Of a DNA stretch of 46,837 nt, positions 26,535 to 32,796 are shown one piece after another; the first letter of the stretch is position 1; every line of letters starts with the position of its first letter. The stretch comes from a virus. Below the pieces are notes generated by a model. That model saw only the letters and a program-made list of their open reading frames with translations. It did no database searches and was not told where the DNA came from. The translations under genes were made by a program, and so were the position numbers. The stretch covers positions 1 through 46,837 of IMG/VR virus record IMGVR_UViG_3300027833_000080, one strand, 5' to 3'.

Positions 26535-27021
26535 ACAAATTTATTACAACATGTGGGGTAGTGAAAGTGATGAACACAAAGATTATTTCTACACGATAGG
26601 AACAATCGCAAACTGGATTGGCTATGCCCTAATTGGACCAAGGCACAAACCCTACACAACGGACATCATGCCCTTGTCAAACATATCAGTACTACAAACA
26701 AAAGAAAAGTTTGGCTCACCTAGGGTCTATGTTTCACTAAGCAAAGAGACACACTTGCAAGACGCAAGACATTACAGACAAGTTTACAAAACAGCAATCA
26801 AACTTTTTCCTCAATACGAAAAAGCAATCAGGGACGGCATGGATTACACAACTTACATGTTTGATACCGAAAAACAATTAACGGAATACATTGCAACCCA
26901 AGTAGAGTGGGCTGAGAGAGTTAGAGACGGTGGGGATACGAATGAAGATTGGTTCGCCGTAAAGATGGAGTCAATTAAAGAAGATGAATCTTTTATAAAA
27001 AAAGTTTGCCTTTTTACTTGA
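26527..27021 (+). CDS. Unknown soluble protein (164 aa)
   Basis: ATG 26527 follows AATGGAGAATGA. The protein is rich in Tyr, Trp and Lys/Glu, with no signal peptide, membrane segment or recognisable motif. The central part (QDARHYRQVYKTAIKLFPQY) is helical, and the C-terminus is acidic. It ends exactly at an early-type promoter whose -35 box overlaps the stop codon. It is the last gene of the polymerase operon. Function not recognised. Confidence 0.55.
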   Translation: MTEQIYYNMWGSESDEHKDYFYTIGTIANWIGYALIGPRHKPYTTDIMPLSNISVLQTKEKFGSPRVYVSLSKETHLQDARHYRQVYKTAIKLFPQYEKAIRDGMDYTTYMFDTEKQLTEYIATQVEWAERVRDGGDTNEDWFAVKMESIKEDESFIKKVCLFT

Positions 27022-27046
27022 CAACACATCCTCAACATGTTATATT
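27018..27046 (+). promoter_or_regulatory. Early-type promoter with palindromic -10 region
   Basis: TTGACA (27018-27023), 17 bases, TATATT (27041-27046). The -10 box lies in the palindrome GTTATATTATAGTATAAC (27039-27056). A nearly identical copy is at 27989-28029. It serves the 25-residue gene at 27073. Confidence 0.82.
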
Positions 27047-27072
27047 ATAGTATAACAAATGAGGAACACAAA

Positions 27073-27150
27073 ATGGAACTAGCAATAACAGCCTTTATCT
27101 TCTTTGTCGTCTTTACTGGCTTCTGGCGATGGCTGGATGATAGAGAGTAA
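27073..27150 (+). CDS. 25-residue single-span membrane micropeptide
   Basis: ATG 27073 follows AATGAGGAACACAAA and ends at TAA 27148-27150. The peptide is MELAITAFIFFVVFTGFWRW plus LDDRE: one hydrophobic span with an acidic end. It sits alone between two early-type promoters, each with its own start site, which argues that it is a real gene. Very early small membrane peptides of phages often act on host membrane processes, but no function can be assigned. Confidence 0.55.
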   Translation: MELAITAFIFFVVFTGFWRWLDDRE

Positions 27151-27170
27151 AAAAAACTTTAAAAAAATAC

Positions 27171-27199
27171 TTGACAAGGTATCAAAACTATGTTATAAT
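27171..27199 (+). promoter_or_regulatory. Early-type promoter with consensus boxes
   Basis: TTGACA (27171-27176), 17 bases, TATAAT (27194-27199): both boxes match the bacterial sigma-70 consensus perfectly. It serves the 27231 gene. Confidence 0.87.
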
Positions 27200-27230
27200 A
27201 TAATAGTCAAACAATATTCTGGGAGGAATC

Positions 27231-27497
27231 ATGACAAATACAAACAACACAAACACTATGACCGTATACACCGGCACTTTCGTAACACAACGAGGAGAAC
27301 AGCGAACAATGAATTTTATTCGCATTTCAGAAGCACCAGATGGTGTATTCCCCATGACATTACGTGAACGAAACTTAAAAGCCGGCTATGAAACCGTGTG
27401 GGACATTGATCGTCAACAATACCGCACATTTAACTCCAATACTCAAATTGGAATCATCTCGAGTTCATCTCGTGATGTAAGCATTCGATTGTTCTAA
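27231..27497 (+). CDS. WYL_2/DUF2693-type Sm-like barrel protein (88 aa)
   Basis: ATG 27231 follows CTGGGAGGAATC. After a Thr/Asn-rich start, the segment YTGTFVTQRGEQRTMNFIRI, then LKAGYETVWDIDRQQYRTFN, matches my memory of the small DUF2693 (WYL_2) family, which has the order GTFVKKDG.LRTM.FV, VWDLD.G.FR.FN and is predicted to be an SH3/Sm-like barrel. Such proteins are common in phages. It stands under a consensus promoter and is followed by three hairpins. Its role is unknown. Confidence 0.6.
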   Translation: MTNTNNTNTMTVYTGTFVTQRGEQRTMNFIRISEAPDGVFPMTLRERNLKAGYETVWDIDRQQYRTFNSNTQIGIISSSSRDVSIRLF

Positions 27498-27510
27498 AAC
27501 TCCAAGGTTG

Positions 27511-27658
27511 AAGGTTTGCCGCTACCTACCAAAAGGCGGCCTGTTTTCCTTGACTGATAAGAAGGTTCGCGGCTACCTCTCAAAAGGCCGCTTTTTTTAT
27601 CGAACCTCCTCGGCTGATAAAAGGTTTTGTGGTCTCCTTTCAAAAGACCGCCTTTTTT
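27511..27658 (+). repeat. Three tandem degenerate hairpin units, terminator-like
   Basis: Three copies of a unit of the form AAGGTT...CGGCTACCT..CAAAAGGCCGC-TTTTTT. Stems are GCCGC/GCGGC (27518-27522 with 27536-27540), GCGGC/GCCGC (27569-27573 with 27587-27591) and GGTCT/AGACC (27631-27635 with 27645-27649). The loop always contains CAAAAG. Units 2 and 3 end in 7 and 6 T; unit 1 ends in TGTTTTCC. GATAA precedes units 2 and 3. Stem bases differ but pairing is kept, so the RNA structure is what is conserved. Confidence 0.75.
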
Positions 27659-27728
27659 CTCACGACTAGTAATCTTTCATAAGAGAACCTTGGAAGCTGA
27701 ATTCGTGAGATTTGAAACAGGAGGTTGT

Positions 27729-27824
27729 GTGCTTATTTTGATAATAACATTGTTGGTTTCGTATGAGGATCCTCAAATTATCGAGAGCGAAATCAAACCG
27801 CCTCCTCTTTCTTCACCTTATTAG
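27729..27824 (+). CDS. 31-residue membrane micropeptide with Pro-rich tail
   Basis: AGGAGG (27719-27724) lies 4 bases before GTG 27729, a near-ideal ribosome binding site; the frame is open earlier, but that part runs through a hairpin. The product begins with a hydrophobic span (MLILIITLLVSY), then EDPQIIESEI and the tail KPPPLSSPY. The short membrane anchor plus polar Pro-containing tail resembles small inner-membrane or exported peptides. The stop codon touches the tRNA-like element. Function unknown, and it could be spurious. Confidence 0.42.
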   Translation: MLILIITLLVSYEDPQIIESEIKPPPLSSPY

Positions 27825-27909
27825 CCCGACTGTACGGTTGCAGATAACTAACGTGGTCAAGGCGACCAGATAGCGTTAGAATTGTAGGGTTCAAATCCCT
27901 CCTCGGGCA
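27824..27909 (+). ncRNA. tRNA-like element with non-standard core
   Basis: The ends look like a tRNA: GCCCGAC pairs with CTCGGGC in six of seven positions, followed by A. AGGG-TTCAAAT-CCCT is a perfect T-loop consensus with a 4-bp stem. The length, 86 bases, would suit a Leu/Ser-type tRNA. The core does not fit: there is no 5-bp stem with a 7-base loop carrying U33, and no clear D-arm. Instead CTAACG/CGTTAG (27848-27853 with 27874-27879) encloses TGGTC/GACCA (27854-27858 with 27864-27868). It may be a decayed tRNA or a tRNA-mimicking RNA. Confidence 0.45.
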
Positions 27910-27988
27910 CAAAATCTGCAAAACTCGAAATCGTCAAAACTTTTTTCGACACTTTTTTGAGATTATGAAAAAAAGTTTAACTTTTTAC

Positions 27989-28017
27989 TTGACAAGCAAA
28001 CCAAAACATGTTATATT
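27989..28017 (+). promoter_or_regulatory. Early-type promoter for gp32 gene
   Basis: TTGACA (27989-27994), 17 bases, TATATT (28012-28017), within the same palindrome GTTATATTATAGTATAAC (28010-28027) as the 27018 promoter. About 90 bases of leader precede the gp32 start, unlike the short leaders elsewhere, which leaves room for translational control as known for T4 gp32. Confidence 0.82.
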
Positions 28018-28119
28018 ATAGTATAACAAAAACGAATTACAAATGGGGACGGGATGAAAAAATAGCCTGTCCACCTTAGTGATAAAACACAATAAAATAA
28101 CCAAACTTAGGAGTAAATT

Positions 28120-28893
28120 ATGGCTATTAATATAGAAGCAATGCGAGCGAAGCTCGATCAATCAAAAAACGGTAAAAAAGGAACTGGTAGAAACTCTACC
28201 ATGTGGAAGCCAAGCGCTGGTGACCAAAACATTCGTATTTTACCTACAGCGGATGGAGATCCGTTCCGTGAGTTCCACTTTCACTACAACGTAGGAAAGA
28301 ACCCTGGAATTTACTGCAATAAGCGAAATGATGGCGGTGAATGTGCTATCTGTGACTTCGCATCAAAACTTTGGCGAGAAGGGACTCAATCTGACGATCA
28401 GAATCTCAAAAACGAAGCCAAAAAACTGTTCGCTCGAAAGCGATACTATTCACCTGTTCTTGTACGAGGCCATGAAGCTGATGGTGTAAAAATCTGGGCT
28501 TATGGTAAAACAGCTTACGAAACCCTTTTGGGATATGTCTTGGACCCTGATTACGGTGACATTACAGACTCTGAAACGGGAACTGACATTAAATTGACTT
28601 ACACTTTGGCCACAGGCCCTGGTGCATTTCCAAAGACAGGCTTGCAGCCACGTCGCCGTCCATCTATCTTGTGTGACGACAGCATTGCAGATTGTCAACA
28701 ATTGTTGGATTCCGTTCCCGATATAGATAAGTTGTTTGATGTTAAGACTGCCGATGAAGTGCAAACTCTGCTGGATGGTTACTTGTCCTCCGACACTTCA
28801 GCAGAGTCTTCTTCTAATGAGACTCAACAGTATGCAAAGAAAACAGGCGAGAGTGTAGATAAGGCTTTCGCAGCGTTCATGTCTGAAGAATAG
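28120..28893 (+). CDS. 32: Single-stranded DNA-binding protein gp32 (257 aa)
   Basis: The zinc site of T4 gp32 (His-x12-Cys-x9-Cys-x2-Cys) is recognisable as H53, C66, C75 and C78 (CNKRNDGGECAIC). The N-terminal TMWKPSAGDQNIRILP segment matches the start of the core domain, and the C-terminus is acidic, ending DKAFAAFMSEE, as needed to contact partners. gp32 covers ssDNA in replication, recombination and repair and works with UvsX, the helicase and the polymerase, all found in this window. ATG 28120 follows TTAGGAGTAAATT. A strong terminator follows. Slightly shorter than T4 gp32 (301). Confidence 0.9.
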   Translation: MAINIEAMRAKLDQSKNGKKGTGRNSTMWKPSAGDQNIRILPTADGDPFREFHFHYNVGKNPGIYCNKRNDGGECAICDFASKLWREGTQSDDQNLKNEAKKLFARKRYYSPVLVRGHEADGVKIWAYGKTAYETLLGYVLDPDYGDITDSETGTDIKLTYTLATGPGAFPKTGLQPRRRPSILCDDSIADCQQLLDSVPDIDKLFDVKTADEVQTLLDGYLSSDTSAESSSNETQQYAKKTGESVDKAFAAFMSEE

Positions 28894-28917
28894 TCCTCCT
28901 GTGTTGTTTAGGGAATT

Positions 28918-28956
28918 GCCGCCCGCCCTTGGTTATAAAAGGGGCGGCTTTTTTTA
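28918..28956 (+). terminator. Rho-independent terminator after gp32
   Basis: GCCGCCC..CCTT/AAGGGGCGGC hairpin (28918-28948), very GC-rich compared with its surroundings, followed by seven T. It ends the gp32 transcript. Confidence 0.9.
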
Positions 28957-28977
28957 TTGTAAAACAAAGGAGAGGAC

Positions 28978-29589
28978 ATGTTATGGAAGACGACGCTCGA
29001 TCACAACCTGAAAGTTGTAGAATTGAGACACAACCCTGTTGTTATTAGGGTTAACAAGTTTGATGAGAAATCAGCAAAAGATTTTGCAGACAAAATTGCC
29101 ACTGCTCACAATACAGGTCAAAAGATAATCCCAGTGATTATTGACTCGTATGGCGGGCAAGTCTACTCTCTCATGAGCATGATTGCTTCGATAAGAAACT
29201 CGGAGCTGCCAATTGCAACAATTGTAGAGGGCAAGGCGATGAGTTGTGGAGTCATTCTGTTTTCTTGTGGAGACGAAGGTCATCGCTACATTACAGAGGA
29301 TGCAACCTTGATGATTCATGATGTAAGTTCAGCCTCATGGGGTAAGAACTCGGAGATTCAAGCAAGTGCAGAAGAAGTAAAGAGATTGAATGACAAGATT
29401 TATAAAATCTTATCAGAAAACTCAAACAAGTCAGAGAAGTGGTTTAATAAGAAGTTAAACGAGAAAGGCCGATCGGACTGGTTCATTGAGGCCAAAGAAG
29501 CAATTGACCTTGGCATTGCCGACAAAGTTGGAATGCCAAGATTAGAGATAAATGTAAAATTAGATATAAACCTACAGGAGGTAACATGA
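28978..29589 (+). CDS. ClpP-like serine protease (203 aa)
   Basis: The catalytic triad of ClpP can be placed: Ser89 in EGKAMSCGVIL, His114 in LMIHDVSS and Asp167 in GRSDWFIEAKEAIDLGIAD. IPVIIDSYGGQVYSLMSMI matches the conserved NSPGG region (here SYGG). The length equals a mature ClpP subunit. In bacteria ClpP forms a 14-subunit chamber fed by ClpX or ClpA; phage forms could act on host or phage proteins with host ATPases or mature phage heads. The phage prohead protease of T4 is unrelated. ATG follows AAAGGAGAGGAC; the end overlaps the lipoprotein gene (ATGA). Confidence 0.87.
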   Translation: MLWKTTLDHNLKVVELRHNPVVIRVNKFDEKSAKDFADKIATAHNTGQKIIPVIIDSYGGQVYSLMSMIASIRNSELPIATIVEGKAMSCGVILFSCGDEGHRYITEDATLMIHDVSSASWGKNSEIQASAEEVKRLNDKIYKILSENSNKSEKWFNKKLNEKGRSDWFIEAKEAIDLGIADKVGMPRLEINVKLDINLQEVT

Positions 29590-29834
29590 CGTTACTATTA
29601 ACAATGCTCTTCGCTTGCGGAGAACAGGAAGTCACAACAGAAGTGACAACCGCAACTACGACAACTCAAGTTGTTGAGACAAAGACCTTGGAGACAATTG
29701 ATGAGGCAACTACAGACAATGCAGTCGAAGTTTCTAAAGATGCTGATGATAGCACATCTGGAGAATCTAAGACAGAAGTCACACCGACTTCAACCAAAAC
29801 TATTAACACAAACGAAGGAGTAAACAATGATTAG
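29586..29834 (+). CDS. Small Thr/Glu-rich lipoprotein (82 aa)
   Basis: A very short hydrophobic start MTLLLTMLFAC ends in a lipobox (LFAC) with Cys11 as the probable lipidation site. The mature part is low-complexity, rich in Thr, Glu, Asp and Ser, with no Cys. The signal is shorter than usual and lacks a basic N-terminus, so processing is likely but not certain. GGAGGTAAC precedes ATG. The next gene, overlapping by 8 bases, encodes a second protein of the same design. Phage lipoproteins often block superinfection; that role is a guess. Confidence 0.65.
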   Translation: MTLLLTMLFACGEQEVTTEVTTATTTTQVVETKTLETIDEATTDNAVEVSKDADDSTSGESKTEVTPTSTKTINTNEGVNND

Positions 29835-30021
29835 TTTATTGATAACAATGTTCTTGGCCTGCGGCGACAAAGAAGAAGAACAAGATACAGCAGTAGATGC
29901 TGAAGAGACAACCGAAGAAACTGCTGAAGAAGTAGAAGACACGGCAGCCGAAGGTTCCGAAGAGGAAACTGGCGAAGAAACTGAGGAGACCGAAGAAGGC
30001 TCTGAAGAGGGTGAAGAGTAA
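29827..30021 (+). CDS. Small acidic lipoprotein (64 aa)
   Basis: MISLLITMFLACGDKEEEQD has a lipobox (FLAC, Cys12) after a short hydrophobic signal; the remaining 50 residues are almost only Glu, Asp, Thr, Ala and Gly. It is a sister of the preceding gene in design and position, so a tandem duplication is likely. AAGGAGTAAACA precedes ATG. Its stop overlaps the UvsX start (TAATG). The CGDKEE..DTA style is common in lipoproteins of some marine delta-proteobacteria and myxobacteria, which may hint at the host. Function unknown. Confidence 0.65.
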   Translation: MISLLITMFLACGDKEEEQDTAVDAEETTEETAEEVEDTAAEGSEEETGEETEETEEGSEEGEE

Positions 30022-31127
30022 TGACCAAAGCAGGTAAGATTGACATTAGTTCCATGAAGAAGTTCGTCAACAAGAAAGTTGGTTTGAACATCGCTCATGA
30101 CTTAAATCAAGACAATCCTACCGAGGTCAAAGAATGGATTCCAACTGGTTCACGCTGGTTGGATTCTATTACCTGCCGAGGTAAGATGGCTGGAATTCCC
30201 GTTGGGAAGATTACTGAACTTGCCGGCTTGTCTTCGTCGGGTAAGTCTTACATGGCTTGTCAAATCGCAGCTAAAGCACAAGAGAAAGGGCATTGCGTCG
30301 TTTACTTTGACGCTGAGTCTGCGATAGACCCCAAGTTCCTTAAGAACTCCGGTATTGACACCAACAATGACTTCTTGTACATTCAAGCAGTTTCAGTTGA
30401 GAAAGTTCTCGAAACAATTGAGGACTTGATGACCGAGTATGCAGAGACACAATTTCTGTTTATTTGGGACTCCATCGCAGCCACTTCTGCAGAGAAGGAC
30501 CTCGAAGGAGACTTCAACCCTCAGTCGTCAATGGCCGTCAAGCCAAGGATTTTTGCGAAAGCATTTCCAAAGCTTGCCATCCCACTGGCGAATCAACAAT
30601 GTACATTGCTGTTGATCAACCAACTTAAGACAAACATTGGTGCTCAAGGTTGGGAAGCTATGGTGACGCCATATGTCGCCCCAGGCGGGAAGGCAATTGA
30701 ATACTTTTGTTCGCTCCGCATCTGGCTCACAAAGCGTAAATCAAAAGCGTCATATGTGACTGATGGCAGCGGGCTTCGGATTGGCTCCGAAGTAAAGGTT
30801 AAGATTGAAAAGTCTCGCTTTGGCTCTGAAGGTCGCACATGTGGCTTTAAGATTCTATGGGGTAAAGACGTGGGTATCCAAGATGAAGAGTCATGGCTAG
30901 AAGCACTAAGAGCTTCGGGTTCTGAACGCTTTAAAGCTGGTGCTTGGAACAAAATCTTTGACGCGAAAGGAAAGGAATACAAATTCCAGAAGTCGCAATG
31001 GATTACGAAGCTACAAGAACCAGAGTTCCGCTCTGTTGTACTCGACATCATGGATGAAGAGATCATCCGAAAATTTGAGTCTGAAGGCAAGAACTTTAGT
31101 CTCGAAGGCGAGAACGAAGAAGGTTAA
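30021..31127 (+). CDS. uvsX: UvsX, RecA-like recombinase (368 aa)
   Basis: The Walker A loop is GLSSSGKS (residues 69-76). VVYFDAESAIDPKFLKNSGID follows as in RecA/UvsX, then the Walker B strand FLFIWDSIAA and TLLLINQLKTNIG. Length is close to T4 UvsX (391). UvsX coats ssDNA and exchanges strands for recombination-dependent replication, assisted by gp32 and UvsY. The C-terminus is acidic. The ATG overlaps the stop of the lipoprotein gene, so they share a message. A terminator and a late promoter follow, so this operon is cut off from the next genes. Confidence 0.92.
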   Translation: MTKAGKIDISSMKKFVNKKVGLNIAHDLNQDNPTEVKEWIPTGSRWLDSITCRGKMAGIPVGKITELAGLSSSGKSYMACQIAAKAQEKGHCVVYFDAESAIDPKFLKNSGIDTNNDFLYIQAVSVEKVLETIEDLMTEYAETQFLFIWDSIAATSAEKDLEGDFNPQSSMAVKPRIFAKAFPKLAIPLANQQCTLLLINQLKTNIGAQGWEAMVTPYVAPGGKAIEYFCSLRIWLTKRKSKASYVTDGSGLRIGSEVKVKIEKSRFGSEGRTCGFKILWGKDVGIQDEESWLEALRASGSERFKAGAWNKIFDAKGKEYKFQKSQWITKLQEPEFRSVVLDIMDEEIIRKFESEGKNFSLEGENEEG

Positions 31128-31147
31128 ATCCTGAAGTTACTCATAAG

Positions 31148-31176
31148 CCCCTTGACTCCGGTCTTGGGGTTTTTTA
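31148..31176 (+). terminator. Rho-independent terminator after uvsX
   Basis: CCCCttGAC-TCCG-GTCttGGGG (31148-31169) followed by seven T. The layout is the same as that of the terminator after the capsid gene. Confidence 0.88.
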
Positions 31177-31186
31177 TTTTTAAATC

Positions 31187-31194
31187 ACTATTTA
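31187..31194 (+). promoter_or_regulatory. Putative late promoter ACTATTTA inside replication region
   Basis: ACTATTTA lies 23 bases before the ATG at 31217 and just after a terminator. It drives two genes with capsid-targeting-like leaders, set among early genes. Confidence 0.65.
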
Positions 31195-31216
31195 GGGAAA
31201 TTATGGAGAACCCCCG

Positions 31217-31969
31217 ATGAAGCTAACGGAAACAAAATTAAAAGAACTAGTCAAAGAAATTCTTGACGAAGCTTGGGCCATAACAAATAAGAATAGAGCA
31301 ACTGGTCAAAATGCTGGAGCAGGGTCCCTAAGCCCTAGGCAAATGAAAAAGCCGGGCGATGGAGTAATGGCAGTTTCGCAAAATCAAGAACTGCATGGTT
31401 GGGATAAATATATTCAATTAGCAGCAGAACAATATGCAAACCTACCGAAAGAAACTCCGGAAGGAAGAAAGTCATACGAAGCCTTCGCGGAACATATAAC
31501 ATCTCTTTATCCAAAAGTGACTTCTGCTTACGACGTTTCTTTTGTTGACGACCAACCCTACAAAAGCGCCCGACACATGTCTAAGTCTGTTGCAAATACT
31601 GGGGATTTTAAAGTGTCTAGACAATTTATCCAATCTGATAACCCCGAGGAGATGGATATAAATCTTAAAAATAGAGCAGTACATGATTTCTTTGGACACC
31701 TAAATGCTAGAGGTCATGAAAGAGGTGACTATAATGCATTTTCATTCAAGGGAGAAGTAAAAGCTTATCAAAAACAGCTTCGCATGGCCTCTACTGCCGC
31801 TACACCATTCTTATTTACTGTTTTGGTGGGCCAATTATGCTACTTTTATCACTATGGAGAAAATGGTCCACTAAAAGTTGCTTTGATGCCTAATTTTGAT
31901 CCAATTAAGATAGGAAGAGTAGACGGATATAAAATAACGCTGAATGGCGATTTGGAGAGAGAACAATGA
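31217..31969 (+). CDS. Putative packaged protein with capsid-targeting-like leader and HDFFGH motif (250 aa)
   Basis: The first 18 residues, MKLTETKLKELVKEILDE, match a leader shared by several proteins in this window and contain (I/L)xE sites like those cut by the T4-type prohead protease (ILDE). The rest is a separate domain: AVHDFFGHLNARG (H156 and H161), FSFKGEVKAYQKQ (GE 179-180) and TPFLFTVLVGQLCYFYHYG. I recall this HDxxGH...GE...VGQ..Y layout from other phage proteins, possibly a metal-dependent enzyme, but I cannot name a proven activity. It is expressed from a late promoter, which supports delivery in the head. It overlaps the next gene by 4 bases. Confidence 0.65.
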   Translation: MKLTETKLKELVKEILDEAWAITNKNRATGQNAGAGSLSPRQMKKPGDGVMAVSQNQELHGWDKYIQLAAEQYANLPKETPEGRKSYEAFAEHITSLYPKVTSAYDVSFVDDQPYKSARHMSKSVANTGDFKVSRQFIQSDNPEEMDINLKNRAVHDFFGHLNARGHERGDYNAFSFKGEVKAYQKQLRMASTAATPFLFTVLVGQLCYFYHYGENGPLKVALMPNFDPIKIGRVDGYKITLNGDLEREQ

Positions 31970-32742
31970 AATTGACACCACATATTTTAAAAAAACTTAT
32001 CTTAGAAACAATCAACGAGCGCACAATGCAAAACTTTGATTCCTCAGAGTTAGAAAGTTTTTCCAAGATATCATCAAAACAATATGGAATGACCACCTTC
32101 AATACATACAACTTAAGTCAAGATGTTTCCTTAAACGAGTCTGAACGCCCGCAGTATGAATTTGATATTTATAACCCAAGTAAACCAGATCTTAGCATTC
32201 TTCAAGATTTTTTCAAAGGCATAAGTGAAAACAAGCATGCCGAGTTCCTTAGTGACTGGAAAATTGAAGACTTTAAAGACCAATGGCTTTTGGTCACAAA
32301 AGAAAGAGACGCAGGCGTAGCAAATACTAAAGATGGGCACATGGGTGCCGGATGGAACAATGGAGAGAAGAGAGGTGTTCTTAGGACTTTGATGGACCAT
32401 TGCATTCAAAATCTAGGTGGGGTATCAGGAGATCACTTTGATGGTGGCCTATCTGGGTACTATAGAAGTATCGGACTTGTTCAGATTTATGAGATGTATA
32501 CTTTTGATCCTGCTATGGCTCCAAGCAAATGGAAAAATGCACCAGTAGATGTTTTGAACCCTAAATATTCAGCATATGCTTCGGCTTTAAGTGAGGAAGG
32601 CATCGATGCGGGAAATATAAACCAAAAAACACAGCCAACAACAGCAACACTGGAGGGTTTCGAAAAAACTTTTGTTCCATATAGTACAGCGGTTCGATAC
32701 TCCAATGGAATGCCCGACATAATTTTTAGAAGAATTGCCTAG
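31966..32742 (+). CDS. Putative packaged protein with capsid-targeting-like leader (258 aa)
   Basis: The leader MKLTPHILKKLILETINE fits the shared consensus, with candidate cleavage sites LILE and TINE. The remaining part is a soluble mixed alpha/beta domain with DHCIQNLGGVSGDHFDGGLS and a Trp/Tyr-rich middle; no family is recognised. It is translated with the preceding gene (ATGA overlap) from the late promoter at 31187. It ends just before an early-type promoter. A role in the infected cell after injection is plausible. Confidence 0.6.
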   Translation: MKLTPHILKKLILETINERTMQNFDSSELESFSKISSKQYGMTTFNTYNLSQDVSLNESERPQYEFDIYNPSKPDLSILQDFFKGISENKHAEFLSDWKIEDFKDQWLLVTKERDAGVANTKDGHMGAGWNNGEKRGVLRTLMDHCIQNLGGVSGDHFDGGLSGYYRSIGLVQIYEMYTFDPAMAPSKWKNAPVDVLNPKYSAYASALSEEGIDAGNINQKTQPTTATLEGFEKTFVPYSTAVRYSNGMPDIIFRRIA

Positions 32743-32748
32743 ATTTAC

Positions 32749-32777
32749 TTGACAAACCTCCTTAGATATGTTACATT
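32749..32777 (+). promoter_or_regulatory. Early-type promoter for AlaRS-like operon
   Basis: TTGACA (32749-32754), 17 bases, TACATT (32772-32777). It begins 6 bases after the previous stop codon and 20 bases separate the -10 box from the ATG at 32797, so the leader is very short. Confidence 0.8.
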
Positions 32778-32796
32778 ATCATACGGAGGATATATT

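Noticed and set aside
27104-27367. 88-codon + frame overlapping the 25-residue gene and the 27231 gene
   Set aside because: It runs through a consensus promoter and overlaps the better supported 27231 gene in another frame, which has its own ribosome binding site.
27627-27728. Upstream part of the 65-codon frame ending at 27824
   Set aside because: Starts inside a hairpin with no ribosome binding site; only the part from GTG 27729 is kept.
29827-30021. The lipoprotein pair as a spanin pair for lysis
   Set aside because: o-spanins are lipoproteins, but the partner i-spanin would need a transmembrane N-terminus with coiled coil; both products here are lipoproteins, and the genes lie in a replication operon.
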